Assembly (NCBI RefSeq): GCF_000717595.1
Contig: NZ_JNZO01000014.1
Location: forward strand, 186,001-250,000
Length of the DNA: 64,000 bases
Direction of reading: 5' to 3'
Origin: Streptomyces flavochromogenes
GTDB taxonomy: Bacteria; Actinomycetota; Actinomycetes; Streptomycetales; Streptomycetaceae
The position numbers were made by a program, and so were the translations under genes. Within the stretch, counting starts at the first letter, position 1. The number at the start of each line of letters is the position of its first letter. Positions 9,274 through 20,325 of this stretch are shown piece after piece. The notes under the pieces were generated by a model, which searched no databases, was not told the origin of the DNA, and worked only from the letters and a program-made list of their open reading frames with translations.

Positions 9274-10680
9274 GTGAGCGGCGAGCGGACAACGGCATCG
9301 GACCCGTACTTCCCTGACCACGGCGACTCCCGTTACCGCGTGCATCGGTACGAACTCGCTCTGGACTACCGCCCCGGCCCCAACCGGCTGGCCGGGACGG
9401 CGCGGCTCAGCGCCATCGCCGGCCGGGCGCCGCTCACCGAGTTCCATCTGAACCTCTCCGAGTTCAAGGTCGGCCGGATCCTGGTGAACGGCCGTGCGCC
9501 GCACTACACCCACCGCGGCGGCAGGCTCCGTGTCCGGCCGGCCAAGCCGCTGTCCGCGGGCGCCGCGTTCACCGTGGAGGTGCACTACGCGGGCAACCCC
9601 AGGCCGGTACGCAGCCCGTGGGGCGGGCTCGGCTGGGAGGAGCTGACCGACGGCGCCCTGGTCGCGAGCCAGCCCGTCGGCGCCCCCTCCTGGTACCCGT
9701 GCAACGACCGGCCCGCCGACAAGGCCTCGTACCAGATCTCGGTCAACACCCCTTCCGCGTACACCGTGGTGGCGGGCGGCCGGCTGCTCACGCGTACGAC
9801 CAAGGCCAGCACGACCACCTGGGTGTACGAGCAGTCCGCGCCGACGTCCAGCTATCTGGTCGGTCTCTCCATCGGCATGTACCAGACGGTGCTGCTCGGG
9901 GACCCGGGGCTCGGCGGGGTGCCGCAGAGCGCCCATGTGCCGGCGCATCTGCTGCCCCGCTTCTCGCGTGACTTCGCCCGGCAGCCCGCGATGATGCAGC
10001 TGTTCGAGGAGCTCTTCGGGCCGTATCCGTTCGGCGAGTACGCGGTGGTCGTCGCCGACGAGGAGCTCGACGTGCCGGTGGAGGCCCAGGGGCTCTCCCT
10101 CTTCGGCGCCAACCACGTCGACGGTGCGCGCGGTTCGGAGCGTCTCGTCGCGCACGAGCTCGCGCACCAGTGGTTCGGCAACAGCGTGACCATCGCCGAC
10201 TGGCGGCACATCTGGCTGAACGAGGGCCTGGCCAAGTACGCCGAGTGGCTCTGGTCGGAGCGCTCCGGCGGCCGCACCGCGCAGGAGCTCGCGTCGACCG
10301 CGCACCGGCTGCTCGCCACGCAGCCGCAGGACCTGAAGCTCGCCGACCCGGGGCGCAAGCTGATGTTCGACGACCGCCTGTACGAGCGTGGGGGTCTCAC
10401 CGTGCACGCGATCCGCTGTGCCCTGGGCGACGGTGCCTTCTTCCGCATGCTGCGCGACTGGGCGACCGTGCACCGCCACGGCGTGGTGACCACGGCGACC
10501 TTCACGGCCCATGTGTCCCGCTACGCGACGGAGCCGGTGGACGGCCTGCTGAGGGCCTGGCTGCAGCAGCCGTCCCTGCCGCCCCTCCCGTCCCCGCACG
10601 GTGCGCCGGCCATACCGGAACGGCCCGCGTACCCGCCCACGAACGGCGGATCCGGGGGCCTGGGCAGGGCCTCCGCGTAG
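9274..10680 (+). CDS. M1 family zinc metallopeptidase (aminopeptidase N-like)
   Basis: A 468-residue peptidase started at GTG 9274 behind GGGAG; another GTG at 9217 would overlap the synthetase stop but has no better ribosome site. The N-terminal beta-sheet domain (about 20-190) precedes the catalytic thermolysin-like domain. The zinc site is HELAHQWFGN at about residue 294, with the third ligand Glu in WLNEGLAKY 18 residues on. The substrate-binding loop reads VEAQGLSLFGAN in place of the usual GAMEN, as in a common actinobacterial subgroup. The family's long C-terminal helical domain is absent. It sits directly after the Pls-like gene. Epsilon-poly-lysine producers are known to have zinc aminopeptidases that degrade the polymer, so a trimming or self-protection role is possible but unproven. 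Confidence 0.9.
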   Translation: MSGERTTASDPYFPDHGDSRYRVHRYELALDYRPGPNRLAGTARLSAIAGRAPLTEFHLNLSEFKVGRILVNGRAPHYTHRGGRLRVRPAKPLSAGAAFTVEVHYAGNPRPVRSPWGGLGWEELTDGALVASQPVGAPSWYPCNDRPADKASYQISVNTPSAYTVVAGGRLLTRTTKASTTTWVYEQSAPTSSYLVGLSIGMYQTVLLGDPGLGGVPQSAHVPAHLLPRFSRDFARQPAMMQLFEELFGPYPFGEYAVVVADEELDVPVEAQGLSLFGANHVDGARGSERLVAHELAHQWFGNSVTIADWRHIWLNEGLAKYAEWLWSERSGGRTAQELASTAHRLLATQPQDLKLADPGRKLMFDDRLYERGGLTVHAIRCALGDGAFFRMLRDWATVHRHGVVTTATFTAHVSRYATEPVDGLLRAWLQQPSLPPLPSPHGAPAIPERPAYPPTNGGSGGLGRASA

Positions 10681-10689
10681 GCGGGCGCC

Positions 10690-10720
10690 GCACCGGGTGC
10701 CGAGGTCGAGCACCCGGTGC
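10690..10720. terminator. Bidirectional hairpin between convergent genes
   Basis: A perfect 11-bp inverted repeat (10690-10700 with 10710-10720) and a 9-nt loop lies between the stop of the M1 peptidase gene and the stop of the acyl-CoA synthetase gene. It can end transcription from both sides. Confidence 0.75.
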
Positions 10721-10754
10721 GCTCGGGGCGGGCCCGCGGGGCGCCCTCAGGGCG

Positions 10755-12644
10755 TCACGCTTCGCGGGCGCCCTCGTACATGGCCTCCACGACCTCGGCG
10801 TACTCCCGCTCCACGACGGGCCGTTTGACCTTGAGGCTCGGGGTGAGTTCGCCGTGCTCGATGTCGAGGTCGCGCGGCAGGACCGCGAACTTCTTGATCG
10901 TCTGCCACCGCTGCAGGTCGCCGTTCACGCGCTGGACGAAGCCGTCGATCAGCGCGTGCGCCTCCGGCGAGGAGGCGATCTCCGCGTAGCTGCGCCCGCC
11001 CAGGCCCTGTGACTCCGCCCAGGGCATGATCACGCTCTCTTCGACGGTGATCAGGGCGGTGCAGTAGTTGCGGTTGTTGCCGATGACCAGGATGTTGCTG
11101 GCGTACGGGCAGACGGCCTTGAACCGGCTCTCGATCTCGGTGGGCGCGATGTACTTGCCGCCGGAGGTCTTGAACAGGTCCTTCTTGCGGTCGGTGATCC
11201 GGACGAAGCCGTCCTTGTCGATCTCACCGATGTCGCCGGTGTGGAACCAGCCGTCGCTGTCCAGCACTTCGGCGGTCTTCTCCGGGAGGTTGTGGTAACC
11301 GCGCATGACGCCGGGGCCCTTCAGGAGGATCTCCCCGTCCTCCGCGATCCGCACCTCGGTGCCGGGCAGGGGCCTGCCGACCGTGCCCACCCGGAAGTTC
11401 TCGACGGGGTTGACCGTGACGGCCGCACTGGTCTCCGTCAGGCCGTAGCCCTCGAGCACGGGCACGCCCGCGCCGGCGAAGAAGTAGCCGATGTCGGGGG
11501 CGAGTGCGGCGCTGCCCGAGGCACTGCCGCGGAGTTCGCCGCCGAAGGCCGCACGGATCTTGCCGTAGACGAGCCTGTCGGCGACGGCATGCCGCACGGA
11601 GAGCCACAGGGGCAGCGAGCGCCGTCCCGTCGCCACGACGGTCTCCTGCCCGGTCCTGGCGTAGTCGCGCGCGACCTGCGCCGCCCACAGGAAGATCTTG
11701 TGCTTGGCTCCGCCCTCCGCCTTCGACCGGGCGGCGATCCCGTTGTAGACCTTCTCGAAGATCCTCGGTGCGGACGCCATCACGGTGGGCCGGACGACGG
11801 GCAGATTGGTGATGATCCGGTCGATGCGGCCGTCCACCGCGATCACGCTGCCGGTCTTCACCTGACCCGCGATCAGGGCGTTGCCGAAGACGTGGGACAG
11901 CGGCAGCCACAGGAACTGCACGTCGTCGGGGAGCAGCAGCCCGCTGACCTCCTGTGCGACGGCCTGGTACGACCAGCAGTCGTGAACCAGGCGCACGCCC
12001 TTCGGCCGGCCGGTCGTGCCGGAGGTGTAGATCAGGGTGGCGAGACCGTCCGGCCGGATGGCCCCGACGGCCGCGTCGATCGCGTCCGGATGCTTCTGCA
12101 GGTGCGCCGTGCCCCGCTTCTCCAGCTCGGCGAGGGTCAGCACGTCCAGTCCCTCGGCCCGGGGCATGTCCGCATCCGGGTCGAACACGATGACGGTGTC
12201 GAGCCCGGGCAGGCCGTCCGTGTGGATGGCCACCTTGGCCAGCTGTTCGGCGTTCTCGACGAAGATGGCCCGGCTGCCGGAGTCGGCCAGGATGTACGCC
12301 GTCTCCTCGGCGTTGGTGCTCGGGTAGACGGCGGTGGCGGCGACGCCGGCGCACATCATGCCCAGGTCGGCGAGGATCCACTCGACCCTGGTCGACGAGG
12401 AGATGGCCACGCGCTCCTCGGGCCGCAGCCCGAGGGTGAGCAGGCCGGCCGCGATCGCCTTCACGCGCTCCGCGGTCTGGGCCCATGTCAGCGAGCGCCA
12501 TTCCTCGGTTCCGGCGGCGCCGTGCCCGGCCGTCGCCACCGGGTAGCGGTAGGCCTCCCGGTCGGGCGTGGCCTCGACCCTGGAGAGGAAGATGTGCGCC
12601 ACTGACTGCGGGCGGCTTTCAAGAAGGTGCTGCGCGGAACTCAT
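10755..12644 (-). CDS. Long-chain fatty-acid--CoA ligase, FadD15-like AMP-forming synthetase
   Basis: A 629-residue ANL-superfamily enzyme that should activate fatty acids to acyl-AMP and then acyl-CoA. The ATP-binding loop is YTSGTTGRPKGV, followed by GYGLTETSAAV. The hinge region reads WFHTGDIGEIDKDGF and then ITDRKKDLFKTSGGKY, with the catalytic lysine of the GGKY motif near residue 520. Length and text match the bacterial FadD15/FAA1 group better than short-chain ligases. The ATG is preceded by GGGGGGTTGAG on its strand. It stands alone, convergent with the M1 peptidase. Substrate chain length cannot be told from the sequence. Confidence 0.9.
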   Translation of the reverse strand: MSSAQHLLESRPQSVAHIFLSRVEATPDREAYRYPVATAGHGAAGTEEWRSLTWAQTAERVKAIAAGLLTLGLRPEERVAISSSTRVEWILADLGMMCAGVAATAVYPSTNAEETAYILADSGSRAIFVENAEQLAKVAIHTDGLPGLDTVIVFDPDADMPRAEGLDVLTLAELEKRGTAHLQKHPDAIDAAVGAIRPDGLATLIYTSGTTGRPKGVRLVHDCWSYQAVAQEVSGLLLPDDVQFLWLPLSHVFGNALIAGQVKTGSVIAVDGRIDRIITNLPVVRPTVMASAPRIFEKVYNGIAARSKAEGGAKHKIFLWAAQVARDYARTGQETVVATGRRSLPLWLSVRHAVADRLVYGKIRAAFGGELRGSASGSAALAPDIGYFFAGAGVPVLEGYGLTETSAAVTVNPVENFRVGTVGRPLPGTEVRIAEDGEILLKGPGVMRGYHNLPEKTAEVLDSDGWFHTGDIGEIDKDGFVRITDRKKDLFKTSGGKYIAPTEIESRFKAVCPYASNILVIGNNRNYCTALITVEESVIMPWAESQGLGGRSYAEIASSPEAHALIDGFVQRVNGDLQRWQTIKKFAVLPRDLDIEHGELTPSLKVKRPVVEREYAEVVEAMYEGAREA

Positions 12645-13365
12645 CTCAACCCCCCGGGACCGGACTGCCCGTCAACGATTCATTGACCGGTCGGTAACTT
12701 GCGAGCTGTGGTGAGGCTAGGCGGAAACGCGCCGGTGCGTAAGGGAGCAGGCGAAGAAAGGTCCGGTGTCCGCAGGAGTCCGGGAAAGGCGGAGGACTCG
12801 GACGGGGCGTCCGCCGGAGGGTACTCATGCGCGCAGGGAACCCGGCGCGGCTGAGCGCGCTCCCGGACTTCTGCGGGCGCGGGGCGCCGACCTCTGCGGC
12901 ATCGCCGCGCTGGGGGTGCGACCGCCCTCCGATCGGGGTCCCGTACCGGAGGCCGCCCGCTCCGCGCCGGCGCCCTGGCCGAGGCGGGCACCGTGCCGGT
13001 CCTGCGGTGCGGTGTCGCCCCCGCCGTCGTCCTCCTGGCCGAGGAGCCGGGCAAGGACGAGAGGAGCACACGGCTGGAGGCCGTCGAGGCATCGCTGTCG
13101 CCGGTCTCCGTCTGGACGGTCCGGCACATGCCGTGACGACGCCCGGGTCCGGCCGGCCCACGCCGTGTCGGCCCCCGCGACGGCCGGCACACGCCGTGAC
13201 ACGGGTGCTCCGTCTCACCCCCGGGAGATCCGTAGCGCACAGGCGCCGGCGGCGCACAGGCCGTCGCGATCCGGAGCGGTCCCATGGGATCGAACTTACG
13301 ATGGGCGGGAGCCGGCGTCGGCAGCCCGCCGTGCCGGCCGTCCGAGGTGAGCAGGGCGGAGACGC
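12645..13365. other. 720-bp gap without a convincing gene
   Basis: This gap lies between two divergent genes. A short plus-strand stretch ending in TGA at 13134-13136 (GTG 12993, 47 codons) has strong GC3 bias and protein-like text (VPVLRCGVAPAVVLLAEEPG). It matches no family I know and may be the decayed end of a lost gene. Promoters for both flanking genes should lie here; I see no clear -35/-10 pair. Confidence 0.5.
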
Positions 13366-15038
13366 ATGGCACAGGTCACCGACGCGGCACGGACCGTCAT
13401 CCTGACGGTGGACGACGACCCGGGAGTGTCCCGCGCCATCGCCCGCGACCTGCGGCGCCGCTACGGCGGCGGCTACCGGATCGTGCGCGCCGAATCCGGC
13501 GAGTCCGCCCTCGACGCGCTCCGCGAGCTGAAGCTGCGGGGCGCCCTCGTGGCCGTGATCCTCGCCGACTACCGCATGCCGCAGATGAACGGCATCGAGT
13601 TCCTCGAACAGGCCCTGGGCGTGTACCCGGGCGCCCGGCGCGTCCTGCTGACCGCGTACGCCGACACCAACGCGGCCATCGACGCGATCAACGTCGTCGA
13701 CCTCGACCACTACCTGCTCAAGCCGTGGGACCCACCGGAGGAGAAGCTCTATCCCGTCGTGGACGACCTCCTGACGGCCTGGCGCGCCAGTGACTACCGG
13801 CCGGTGCCCGCGACCAAGGTGGTCGGTCACCGCTGGTCGGCGCGCTCCTCGTACGTACGCGAGTTCCTGGCCCGCAACCAGGTGCCGTACCGCTGGTACT
13901 CCTCCGACGAGCCCGAGGGCCGGCGTCTCCTCGACGCGGCCGGGGCCGACGGCCGCCGGCTTCCCCTGGTCATCACTCCTGACGGCACCGCGCTGCTCGA
14001 ACCGGACGCACCCGAGCTGGCCGCCCGGGTGGGGCTCGCGACGACGCCGGCCGCCGACTTCTACGACCTCGTCGTCATCGGCGGCGGCCCGGCCGGGCTC
14101 GGCGCCGCGGTGTACGGAGCCTCCGAGGGTCTGCGGACCGTCCTGGTCGAGCGCTCGGCGACCGGCGGGCAGGCCGGCCAGAGCTCCCGGATCGAGAACT
14201 ACCTCGGCTTCCCGGACGGCGTCTCCGGTGGGCAGCTGACCGAACGCGCCCGCCGGCAGGCCACCCGGTTCGGGGCCGAGATCCTCACCGCGCGCGAGGT
14301 CACGGGTCTGGAGGTGAACGGCGCGGCTCGCGTCGTCCGCTTCTCGGACGGCACGGAGGTCGCCGCCCACAGCGTCATCCTCGCCACCGGGGTGTCCTAC
14401 CGGCAGCTCCTGGCACCGGGCTGCGAGGACCTGACCGGGCGCGGTGTCTACTACGGCTCCTCCCTCACCGAGGCCTCGTCCTGCGAGGACCAGGACGTCT
14501 ACATCGTCGGCGGCGCCAACTCCGCGGGGCAGGCCGCGGTGTTCCTGGCGCGGGGCGCGAAGTCCGTGACGCTGCTCGTGCGCGGGGAGTCGCTGGCGGC
14601 CTCGATGTCGTACTACCTGATCCAGCAGATCGAGGAGGCGCCGAACATCACCGTGCGGCCCAGGACCGTCGTCGGGGCCGCGCACGGCGAGGAGCACCTG
14701 GAACGGCTGACCCTGCGGGACGCCGTGACCGGCGCGACCGAAGGCGTCGACGCCCAGTGGATGTTCGTCTTCATCGGGGCGGCCCCGCTGACCGACTGGC
14801 TCGACGGGACGGTGCTGCGCGACGAGAACGGCTTCATCCTGGCGGGACCGGATCTCACGCCGGACGGGCGGCCACCGGCCGAGTGGGCCCTCGACCGGCC
14901 GCCGTACCACCTGGAGACGAACGTTCCCGGGGTATTCGTGGCGGGGGACGCGCGCGCCCGGTCCGCGAAGCGCGTCGCCTCCGCCGTGGGAGAGGGAGCC
15001 ATGGCCGTGATGCTCGTCCACCGGTATCTGGAGCAGTC

Positions 15039-15042
<4 letters not shown>
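13366..15042 (+). CDS. Response-regulator receiver domain fused to a thioredoxin-reductase-like flavoprotein
   Basis: A 558-residue three-part protein. Residues 10-130 are a CheY-like receiver: acidic VDDDPG, phospho-acceptor Asp68 in LADYRMP, then LLTAYAD and the Lys of LLKPWDPP. Residues about 145-220 look like a thioredoxin/glutaredoxin-type fold without an active CxxC. Residues about 235-558 are a two-dinucleotide flavoprotein: FAD loop IGGGPAGLGAA, TGGQAGQSSRIENY, NADPH loop IVGGANSAGQAA and C-terminal VFVAGDARA. Where thioredoxin reductases have CATC the text is GVYYGSSLTEASSC, so the classical redox cysteine pair is missing. It overlaps the next gene by ATGA. Phosphorylation by the downstream histidine kinase probably tunes the flavoprotein, but the electron acceptor is unknown. 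Confidence 0.88.
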
Positions 15043-16627
<1,585 letters not shown>

Positions 16628-16631
<4 letters not shown>

Positions 16632-16981
16632 CCGAGATCGAGGGCATCGACACGAGCGTCCCGCCCAGCGGCCCGGGCTGCGGGGACTGCGACACGGTGG
16701 GCGGCTGGTGGTTCCACCTGCGGCGCTGCGCCCAGTGCGGCCACATCGGCTGCTGCGACTCCTCTCCGGCCCAGCACGCCACCGCGCACTGGAAGTCCAC
16801 CGGACATCCCCTCGTCCAGAGCTTCGAGCCGGGCGAGAGCTGGTTCTGGAACTACGCCACCGACGACCTGTACGACGCCGGCCCCGCGCTCGCCCCGCCG
16901 GACGGCCACCCGGCCGGCCAGCCGGCCCCGGGCCCGGCCGACCGCGTCCCGCAGGACTGGCAGCGGCACCTCCACCGCTGA
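16628..16981 (+). CDS. UBP-type zinc-finger protein
   Basis: A small 117-residue protein. Residues 15-85 have the zinc-ligand pattern of the UBP/ZnF domain: CGDC, then CAQCGHIGCCDSS, then HATAHWKSTGHP, with a conserved aromatic SWFWNY after it. In eukaryotes this fold binds the C-terminal GG of ubiquitin. In bacteria its partner is unknown and it often sits beside redox or signalling genes. The C-terminal 30 residues are Pro/Ala-rich and probably disordered. Its start overlaps the stop of the kinase by ATGA and a strong hairpin follows, so it closes the three-gene operon. It may act as an adaptor for the kinase-flavoprotein pair, which is inference. Confidence 0.85.
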
Positions 16982-17029
16982 GTGCCCCGCCGCCCCTGGA
17001 CCGACCGGCGGCCGGCCTCCCCGAGTGCC

Positions 17030-17078
17030 GCCGTCCCTGGGGGAGACCGACCGGCGACCGGCCTCCCCCAGGGACGGC
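17030..17078 (+). terminator. Long hairpin ending the receiver-kinase-zinc-finger operon
   Basis: A perfect 16-bp inverted repeat (17030-17045 with 17063-17078) encloses a 17-nt loop. Part of the loop and right arm (17045-17068) nearly repeats 16999-17022, so the hairpin grew beside a direct repeat of about 24 bp. No T-run follows. Confidence 0.75.
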
Positions 17079-17146
17079 CGACGTACGGCCGCCGCGTTCC
17101 GATATGCGGTGAGGGGTGTGCGGTCGGCGTTCGTCCGCCTAAGGTG

Positions 17147-17356
17147 GCCGTGCAGCTGGTTCGCCCCGTCCGCCAGGCGGGATGCGTCGTAAGAGGGAAC
17201 CCGGTGGGAATCCGGGACTGCCCCGCAGCGGTGAGCGGGAACGACCGCCGTCATACGCACTGGGCCCGGACGGGTCTGGGAAGCGACGGCCAGTAGGTGC
17301 CCTCCGGTCGCGTCCGGAGAGCGTGCCCGCAAGTCCGAAGACCTGCCCGTTGCCCG
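17147..17356 (+). promoter_or_regulatory. Cobalamin (adenosyl/methyl-B12) riboswitch in the metE leader
   Basis: The leader has the conserved B12 riboswitch blocks in order: AAGAGGGAACCCGGTG (17191 on), GGAATCCGGGACTGCCCCGC (the B12-box region, GCCCCGCAGC), GGTGAGCGGGAACGA, CACTGGGCCCGG, GGGAAGCGACGGCCAGTAGG, and the closing GCCCGCAAGTCCGAAGACCTGCC end (17325-17347). It lies 170 bases before the metE start. In actinomycetes B12 binding shuts off metE because the B12-dependent MetH can then make methionine. The exact P1 ends were not folded, so both borders are approximate. Confidence 0.92.
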
Positions 17357-17527
17357 CGCGCGGACGATTCCGCGTGCGGAGATCCCGGTGACCTCGTGGG
17401 CGGGTCGGCGCGCATATCGAGCGGCACGTGCGGCACATCCGCGCCGTGGTCCGCCGGTCTGTCCGTTCCTTCGCGTCCGCGTCCCGTCTCCGGGGCGCTC
17501 AGGACACATCTCGCGAAGGAGAGTTCC

Positions 17528-19846
17528 GTGACACCCAAGCCCGCGGCCGTACGAGCCACCGTGTACGGGTACCCCCGCCAGGGGGAGAACCGTGAACTGA
17601 AGAAGGCCGTCGAGGGGTACTGGAAGGGCCGTGTCGACGCCGACGCGCTCCGGGAGACCGCGGCCGGGCTGCGCCGGTCGAACTGGCGGCAGCTGACCGA
17701 GGCCGGTCTCCACGAGGTGCCGACCGGTGACTTCTCGTACTACGACCACGTCCTGGACACCACGGTGATGGTCGGCGCCGTCCCCGCCCGGCACGGTGCG
17801 GCCGTCGAGGCGGACGCGCTCGACGGGTACTTCGCGATGGCCCGCGGCACGCAGGACACCGCGCCGCTGGAGATGACCAAATGGTTCGACACCAACTACC
17901 ACTACCTGGTGCCCGAGCTCGGCCCCGACACCGTCTTCGCCGCCGACTCCCGCAAGCAGGTCGCCGAGCTGAAGGAGGCTCTCGCGCTCGGCCACTGTGC
18001 CCGCCCGGTGCTCGTGGGCCCCGTCACCTACCTGCTGCTCGCCAAGCCCGCACCGGGCGTGGCCCAGGACTTCGAGCCGCTGACCCTCCTGGACCGGCTT
18101 CTTCCGGTGTACGCGGAGGTGCTCGCCGATCTCCGCGCGGCCGGGGCCGAGTGGGTGCAGCTGGACGAACCGGCACTGGTCCAGGACCGGACCCCGATCG
18201 AGCTCGACGCCGCCGCCCGTACCTACCGTGAGCTCGGCGGCGCCGCCGACCGTCCGAAGCTGCTCGTCGCCTCCTATTTCGGGCGGCTCGGGGACGCCCT
18301 GGGGGTGCTGGCCAAGACCCCGGTCGACGGGCTCGCCCTCGACTTCACCGCATCGGGCGCGGCCCACCTGGAGGACCTCGCCGCCGTCGGCGGGCTCCCC
18401 GGCAAGCGCCTGGTGGCGGGCGTCGTCAATGGTCGCAACATCTGGATCAACGACTACCAGAAGTCCCTGGCAACCCTCGGTACCCTCCTCGGGCTCGCCG
18501 ATCAGGTGGACGTCGCCGCCTCCTGCTCCCTCCTGCACGTGCCGTTGGACGCCGCCGCCGAGCGGGGCATCGATCCGGAGATCGCCCGCTGGCTCGCCTT
18601 CGCCCGGCAGAAGACCGCGGAGATCGGTGTGCTGGCGCGCGGTCTCGCGCAGGGCACGGGCGCCATCGCGGCGGAACTCGCCGCGAACCGCGCCGACCTG
18701 GCCTCCCGGAGCGGGTCCACCCTCACCCGGGACCCCGCCGTACGGGCACGTGCCGCCGCCGTCACCGACGCCGACGGGCGGCGCTCGCAGCCCTACGCGG
18801 TACGGGCCGTGGCCCAGCGGGCCCAGCTCGGCCTTCCGCTGCTGCCGACGACGACCATCGGTTCGTTCCCGCAGACGAGCGAGCTGCGTGTCGCGCGGGC
18901 CGATCTGCGGGCCGGCCGGATCGACGCCGCCGGTTACGAGGAGCGCATCAAGGACGAGATCCGCGAGGTCCTCGCCTTCCAGGAGAAGACGGGGCTCGAC
19001 GTCCTGGTGCACGGCGAGCCCGAACGCAACGACATGGTGCAGTACTTCGCCGAGCAGCTCACCGGCTGCCTGGCCACCCAGCACGGCTGGGTCCAGTCGT
19101 ACGGCACCCGCTACGTCCGGCCCCCGATCCTGGCCGGGGACATCTCCCGCCCCCAGCCGATGACCGTGCGCTGGACGACGTACGCCCAGGCGCAGACCCC
19201 GAAGCCGGTCAAGGGCATGCTGACCGGTCCGGTGACCATGCTCGCCTGGTCCTTCGTACGCGACGACCAGCCGCTCGGTGACACCGCCCGGCAGATGGCC
19301 CTCGCCCTGCGGGACGAGGTGAACGACCTGGAGGCAGCGGGGACTTCGGTGATCCAGGTCGACGAACCGGCCCTGCGCGAGACGCTGCCGCTGCGCGCTG
19401 CCGAGCATGCCGCCTACCTGGCCTGGGCGACCGAGTCCTTCCGACTCACCACCGGCGGCGTGCGGCCGGACACCCAGGTCCACACCCACATGTGCTACGC
19501 CGAGTTCGGGGACATCGTCCGGGCGATCGACGACCTCGACGCGGACGTCATCAGCCTGGAGGCGGCACGCTCCCACATGCAGGTCGCCGACGAACTCGCC
19601 GAGCACGGCTATCCGCGCGAGGCCGGGCCCGGCGTCTGGGACATCCACTCCCCGCGCGTGCCCGGGACCGGCGAGGCGGCCGCCCTCCTCCGCAAGGGTC
19701 TTGAGGCCATCCCCGCCGAGCGCCTGTGGGTCAACCCCGACTGCGGTCTGAAGACCCGCGGCTGGCCGGAGACCCGGGCCTCACTGGAGAACCTCGTCGC
19801 CGCCGCCCGTGAGGTGCGCGCGGAACTGGCCTCCGAGAGGTCCTGA
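17528..19846 (+). CDS. metE: Cobalamin-independent methionine synthase MetE
   Basis: A 772-residue enzyme that moves a methyl group from methyltetrahydropteroyl-polyglutamate to homocysteine, the last step of methionine synthesis. Start is GTG 17528 behind GAAGGAGAG. Two related barrels are present: the N-terminal barrel binds folate (from [16 protein letters not shown]) and the C-terminal barrel holds the zinc and homocysteine (from [14 protein letters not shown] near residue 440). The zinc ligands fall at His654 and Cys656 (THMCYAEF), Glu678 (ISLEAARS) and Cys739 ([11 protein letters not shown]). These have exactly the spacing of His641, Cys643, Glu665 and Cys726 of the E. coli enzyme. The upstream B12 riboswitch gives the regulation. 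It appears complete and monocistronic. Confidence 0.97.
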   Translation: MTPKPAAVRATVYGYPRQGENRELKKAVEGYWKGRVDADALRETAAGLRRSNWRQLTEAGLHEVPTGDFSYYDHVLDTTVMVGAVPARHGAAVEADALDGYFAMARGTQDTAPLEMTKWFDTNYHYLVPELGPDTVFAADSRKQVAELKEALALGHCARPVLVGPVTYLLLAKPAPGVAQDFEPLTLLDRLLPVYAEVLADLRAAGAEWVQLDEPALVQDRTPIELDAAARTYRELGGAADRPKLLVASYFGRLGDALGVLAKTPVDGLALDFTASGAAHLEDLAAVGGLPGKRLVAGVVNGRNIWINDYQKSLATLGTLLGLADQVDVAASCSLLHVPLDAAAERGIDPEIARWLAFARQKTAEIGVLARGLAQGTGAIAAELAANRADLASRSGSTLTRDPAVRARAAAVTDADGRRSQPYAVRAVAQRAQLGLPLLPTTTIGSFPQTSELRVARADLRAGRIDAAGYEERIKDEIREVLAFQEKTGLDVLVHGEPERNDMVQYFAEQLTGCLATQHGWVQSYGTRYVRPPILAGDISRPQPMTVRWTTYAQAQTPKPVKGMLTGPVTMLAWSFVRDDQPLGDTARQMALALRDEVNDLEAAGTSVIQVDEPALRETLPLRAAEHAAYLAWATESFRLTTGGVRPDTQVHTHMCYAEFGDIVRAIDDLDADVISLEAARSHMQVADELAEHGYPREAGPGVWDIHSPRVPGTGEAAALLRKGLEAIPAERLWVNPDCGLKTRGWPETRASLENLVAAAREVRAELASERS

Positions 19847-19902
19847 TCCCGTGACCGGGCCGGGCGCCGACGGCGCCCGGCCCAGGCACCAGGCCGACCG
19901 TC

Positions 19903-20002
19903 GGCGGTGGTGGGCGAAGTCCGGGCGCCGCTTGTCCACGAAGGCGGACATGCCCTCCTTCTGGTCGGCGATCGCCTGACGGATCGGAATGCGTGCGGCC
20001 AT
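19903..20002 (-). pseudogene. Decayed C-terminus of an enoyl-CoA hydratase
   Basis: Read on the minus strand from ATG 20002, the first 33 codons ([20 protein letters not shown] and on to FVDKRRPDF) match the typical last residues of crotonase-family enzymes, which end with 'EGMxAFVEKRxPxF'. Nothing of the 220-residue catalytic part is present, and the frame then runs on into non-coding text. This is a remnant, and its direction is opposite to metE. Confidence 0.55.
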
Positions 20003-20089
20003 GGTCGTGCCCTCTCAGGGACGGGGTGGGTTGGGGACGGCAGGGGGGAACGGAGCGTGTCTCAGTCGACGACGCACAGCCGGGTGACG

Positions 20090-20261
20090 CCCAGGTCGAG
20101 CGCCCCGCCCCGACCTGGCCGTACGCCCGCCGGCCGGACCGGTCCCGGCGCGGGAGATCAGCGTCGCCGTCCTGCGCTCGGCGTCGAGCCGGGCCGCCCG
20201 GGAACTGGTCTCGGCGTTGCGGGAGCAGGCCGGGCTGATCGCGGGGCGCCGGGGTCAATGA
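20090..20261 (+). pseudogene. Possible decayed C-terminus of a LysR-type regulator
   Basis: A plus-strand frame between a TGA at 20087 and a TGA at 20259-20261 reads like a protein end: PDLAVRPPAGPVPAREISVA, then AVLRSASSRAARELVSALRE. This resembles the last strand and helix of LysR effector domains ('PVxRxISVAVLR...SPALxxFVxALRE'). No start, no helix-turn-helix and no upstream part are present. The call is from resemblance only. Confidence 0.35.
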
Positions 20262-20283
20262 CGAAGCGCCGCCCGGGAGATGA

Positions 20284-20314
20284 CGAAGCCCCACCCTTGA
20301 AGGGTGGGGCTTCG
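20284..20314. terminator. 14-bp hairpin downstream of the immunity gene
   Basis: A perfect 14-bp stem (20284-20297 with 20301-20314) on a TGA loop lies 12 bases after the stop of the minus-strand SUKH gene. It should end the toxin-immunity transcript and also shield it from the metE side. Confidence 0.8.
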
Positions 20315-20325
20315 CGGATTCGCTC

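Noticed and set aside
12766..13350. Long plus-strand frames across the 12,645-13,365 gap
   Set aside because: The text is Arg/Pro/Ser-rich with no fold-like pattern. Only the short 12,993-13,136 stretch looks protein-like and it matches nothing I know.
16999..17068. Direct repeat of about 24 bp as a possible insertion footprint
   Set aside because: The two copies flank only the arm of the operon terminator hairpin and no mobile gene is present. It is better explained as a local duplication at a terminator.
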